Shown here one piece after another: positions 61,150-64,000 of a DNA stretch of 64,000 bases; the first letter of the stretch is position 1, and the number at the start of each line of letters is the position of its first letter. This DNA is from Lobosporangium transversale (taxonomy: Eukaryota; Mortierellomycota; Mortierellomycetes; Mortierellales; Mortierellaceae), in assembly GCF_002105155.1 (NCBI RefSeq), contig NW_019029026.1, forward strand, positions 62,001-126,000, read 5' to 3'. The notes beneath the pieces were generated by a model. It was not told the DNA's origin, searched no databases, and saw only the letters and a program-made list of their open reading frames with translations. Both the position numbers and the translations under genes were made by a program.

Positions 61150-63190
61150 TTAAAAGAACTCGAGATGTGCCTCTCCCACAGCACTACCAATAACAATGTT
61201 GCCCTCGACTTTCTCGCCATTGTGGTTGCCGTTGTCATCGTTGTCATCGTTGTCCTCTATAAACTTATATCCGACCTTGGAGTGGATCGTATCTTTCTCA
61301 TACACAATCTTCGAGTTGCTATTCTTGGCTTCTATCACACGAGCAGCTCCTAGGCCAGAACCCACATTGAGTTTACCCAGAAACTTGTCTGATACCTTGG
61401 CCATAATTTTGCCACTCACACTACTGCTCCTAAAACCAAGCTGTTGGTCTTTCACCAAATCAACAGAGGTGTTAACACGGCCTGCCACAGATTTGGCTCT
61501 GACCACTACCATGCCTGGAGCGGTCTTATCATTGTTGTTTTCATGCTTGTCCTTATCGTCATCCTGAGCGTGAGCAACATCCAGATCAATCGCACCAGCC
61601 ACCGAATTCACTATAATCAAATGATGGGTAAGGCGCTTCTTTCTAGGTTTGTCTTCATCCTCGTTGTCGTTGTCGTTGTCGTCATCGACATGGCTCCAGA
61701 GCTCATTATCGCCGTCATCTTCATCATGGCGAGTAATGGGGCTCGTTTTAGCATTAAGCTTGATATCTCCGGCTGTCGAACGGATACGGGCATTAAGAGG
61801 GGAGCCTTCCGTAGCAACCTTCACTGAATCGACCGACGCAGCGCCTGTCACAATCTCCGCCACCAAACGATCGGCAACAACGGCCCCTGCCTTGATTTCT
61901 CCAGCCACCGATCCAAGAATCAGCTCCTTGAAGGCAGCTTTTTCTACATCCGCAGCATCGATGGTTAAGACAACACCACCAACCGCAACGCTATACAAAC
62001 TGTCTTTATCATTGGGCGGCAAAACGATTTGGACCTCAATTACAGCACAAAAACGCTTGTAACTATGGCCACCGTGTTTCTTGGGATTACCGTACATACG
62101 CGTCATCATCTTGGTTATCAAATCCTTGTCTTCATCTTCATCTTCGCGGTCGTGATCATGGTGTTTTTGGTGTTTGCGATGATGCTTGTGATGCTTGTGA
62201 TGCTTACGATGCTTGTGATGCTCGTCGCCGTTATGGACATAGTTGTTGGCCCAGAAGCTCACCTTCAAAGTCTCTTCAGTAGAGTTGACTTTCAAATGAA
62301 GACCTTGATGTCTCTTATGAGGGTGGCCATCATTTTCGTCGTCCTCATCACTATCATCATTATCATCACCATCATCATCATCATCATCGTCCTCATCATC
62401 ATGGTGATGATGATGGATTTTGGTCACGTTAGCACGGATATGCAACGTTGGGATTGCAACATCACCAGTACGAATGATGACATTTGACAGCAAATTGCCC
62501 TTTCCAAAACCTAAGCGGATGTTCTTAGCATGGGTCTCAATAGCCTTGGGCCCGCCCCATTCGACCAAGTCTCGAGAGCAATCGTCATTCGACATGTCTG
62601 TCATAGGTGTAAAGCCAGCCAAGGCGGCCTTGGTCTTGGCTGAGTAGGGATTGAAGGCTGTCCACGGTTGAAGATCATCAGACATGCATTGACCATCAAA
62701 TAAAAGCTCATCGGATTCACACTCGAAGCCACTACCATCCTCATTGCAAAAGAAGGCCATGAAAGCCCAAACGGCGAGTAAGGCAATCAAAAGACGACGG
62801 AACATTCGGCGGAAAAAGCCCTTTGCCTTGGCTTTGCCTAGATTTTTTTATTAAACAGATAGAAAGTTGACAAAGTCAGTTGGTCTGTGCTGCTTTGTCA
62901 TCGTTGCACACTATTTTTGTAAATGAAAGAGCAACGAAGTTTAATAATTTAATGGGAACAGAGAAGAAACACCTACACTGTGCGCTCTGTTCGTTAGTGC
63001 AGCGGCGGCGAGAAAAGGGGCATCGGCTACGAGGAGGTGTCTCAGCCTCAGCTCGGAAAGCATCCTGGTGTAGGTGCTTCTTTTCATCAGCCAACAGAGG
63101 TACTGCATCCTCGGCGGAGAAAGGTGGAGGTGCGTCGTCATGGTTGGTCATGTCAACCTCGACATCCTTGGGATACGGCTGTTCAGCCAT
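61150..63190 (-). CDS. Type II membrane protein with repetitive ectodomain, 633 aa
   Basis: Two exons, 63190-62977 and 62837-61150 (1902 nt); the split Cys codon T|GC keeps frame. A ~70-residue cytosolic head is followed by a basic patch (KAKAKGFFRR) and one hydrophobic helix (LLIALLAVWAFMAFF), implying an N-in/C-out topology. The large outer part has repeated short strands with the pattern (S/T)(V/A)(A/S)Gxhxh: GSVAGEIKAG, RSTAGDIKLNA, NSVAGAIDLDV, KSVAGRVNTSV, SSVSGKIMAKV, GSAVGEAHL. Such evenly spaced repeats suggest a beta-solenoid like DUF4097-type adhesin folds. Two low-complexity inserts interrupt it: one His5 then an Asp/Glu run, the other HKH-repeat rich. Metal binding by these is plausible but unproven. 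I do not know its function. Confidence 0.8.
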
Positions 63191-63705
63191 AGTAGGAAAA
63201 AAAAAGGAAAAGCGAGTCGTGTATGGATGAGAATGGGTATGATATGTATAAGTGTATGAGCTTGATATTGCAAAGGAAGTGATGTTTACTTTGATTCAGT
63301 GGTCCATGAATGCTAATGTAATGGAAATGAAGAGAAAAAGAAAAAGAAAAAGAAAACAAGTTTAAATAGGTCTGGACCAGTCCTGTCGACTTTGAAGATA
63401 CGTACGCCGCCTTATTGCACACAGGCCTATCATCTTTGAAAAAAGTACATTTCGAAAGACAAAAAAGTCTTGGCAATCCTGTTTTTACGCAGCATGGGAA
63501 TTGGTGTGACACACCCAAAACTCCCACACATTCCCGATCGAAATGCGATGAAGAGACAACCTACACACGCAACCCATTTATCCACTCGCGTTCGTGTCAG
63601 GTATACGTAAGATTATGCAGGATTGGCAGTCAACATCTTGCTATTCCCCAAGTCTCTCGATATCTCGCTTCTCTCGCATATTCTCTACGATAATTAATTT
63701 TATTT
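63191..63705. other. Intergenic, upstream of the membrane protein
   Basis: Probable promoter and leader of the minus-strand membrane-protein gene, and the 3' flank of VPS37. No gene or notable repeat is supported. Confidence 0.4.
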
Positions 63706-64000
63706 TTACAACATAACCCATGGGTCACTACTAGATGCTCCACTTGTCCCACCAGCGCTACCTGTGCCTGCGACACCCCCTACGGCTGCATTTCCTATTC
63801 CAGACCTTGCTATTGATCCTGCAGAGTCTTGGCCTGCGGATCCAGGTCCAGACCCGCCTATGCCTCCATTACTACTATTGCTGCTCCGCAAAATAGGACC
63901 GATCCGTTCATTCTTCATTTCACGCAAGTGATATACCTTCCGAAGTTCACGGTATTGCCGAATGAAATCCTCTTGGCCCAGTTTGCCTTCAAGAAATGAT
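63706..64000 (-). CDS. VPS37-like ESCRT-I subunit, C-terminal part
   Basis: The frame enters from beyond the right edge of the window, so only the last 97 residues are seen. It reads SFLEGKLGQEDFIRQYRELR, then KVYHLREMKNERI. This matches the end of the Mod(r)/VPS37 helical domain, where fungal and animal VPS37 have a Phe-Leu...Tyr...Arg-Lys-x-Tyr-His-Leu-Arg pattern. A Gly/Ser/Ala-rich disordered tail follows to the stop. VPS37 is part of ESCRT-I, which sorts ubiquitinated cargo into endosomal vesicles. The assignment rests on a short segment. Confidence 0.6.
   Translation of the reverse strand, partial: SFLEGKLGQEDFIRQYRELRKVYHLREMKNERIGPILRSSNSSNGGIGGSGPGSAGQDSAGSIARSGIGNAAVGGVAGTGSAGGTSGASSSDPWVML

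Noticed and set aside
62029-62487. Plus-strand open frame over the membrane-protein gene
   Set aside because: Antisense of the His/Asp-rich inserts; it yields only Ile/Met/Val runs.

Overview
This window reads as nuclear DNA of an early-diverging fungus, most likely Mucoromycota/Mortierellomycotina (inferred from the gene set and style, not from a database search). Genes sit on both strands, nearly all are split by short GT-AG introns (82 introns modelled here by following reading frame and phase), intergenic DNA is AT-rich, and there are many uninterrupted poly(A)/poly(T) runs of about 18-33 bases. Exon joins were checked by hand for phase, so most models close to an exact multiple of three with a family-typical length.

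Layout. 1-1.74 kb: nothing assignable. 1.88-3.11 kb: Hsp90 co-chaperone p23 with a 20-nt micro-exon. 4.45-6.84 kb: AVT-type vacuolar amino-acid transporter. 6.84-9.99 kb: relic territory, with a decayed Fanzor/TnpB-like nuclease gene on the minus strand, an AAT/GAT microsatellite and a second broken coding remnant. 9.99-15.62 kb: BRPF-type chromatin reader (EPL, PHD, extended PHD, bromodomain), convergent with ORC2. Then ribosomal protein eL39, ATG27, an F-box/WD40 protein, an unusual protein kinase, mitochondrial aspartyl-tRNA synthetase and a Crz1-type C2H2 factor. 32.9-35.6 kb: gene-poor, with coding remnants.

35.6-46.98 kb is dense: MOB4/phocein, the kinetochore protein CENP-L, Rab6/Ypt6, mitochondrial Hsp60, Pam16, eEF1B-alpha and an MMTAG2-like RS/RD-rich protein. 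47.3-51.8 kb: a possible 68-aa protein, a MerT-like plus HMA fusion protein, an unresolved open frame and a GH18 chitinase. 52.8-64 kb: an eIF4E-family protein with a very long N-terminal extension, septin CDC10, MTA phosphorylase, a type II membrane protein with a repetitive beta-solenoid-like ectodomain and His/Asp-rich inserts, and the 3' part of VPS37.

The genes are mostly independent housekeeping loci. Two proteostasis genes (p23 and Hsp60) share a Gly-Gly-Met repeat and have heat-shock-element-like sites upstream. The least expected content is the MerT-HMA fusion (a bacterial mercury-transporter architecture in a fungus), the Fanzor-like relic, three GC-AG introns all beginning GCAAGT, and the His/Asp-rich membrane protein.
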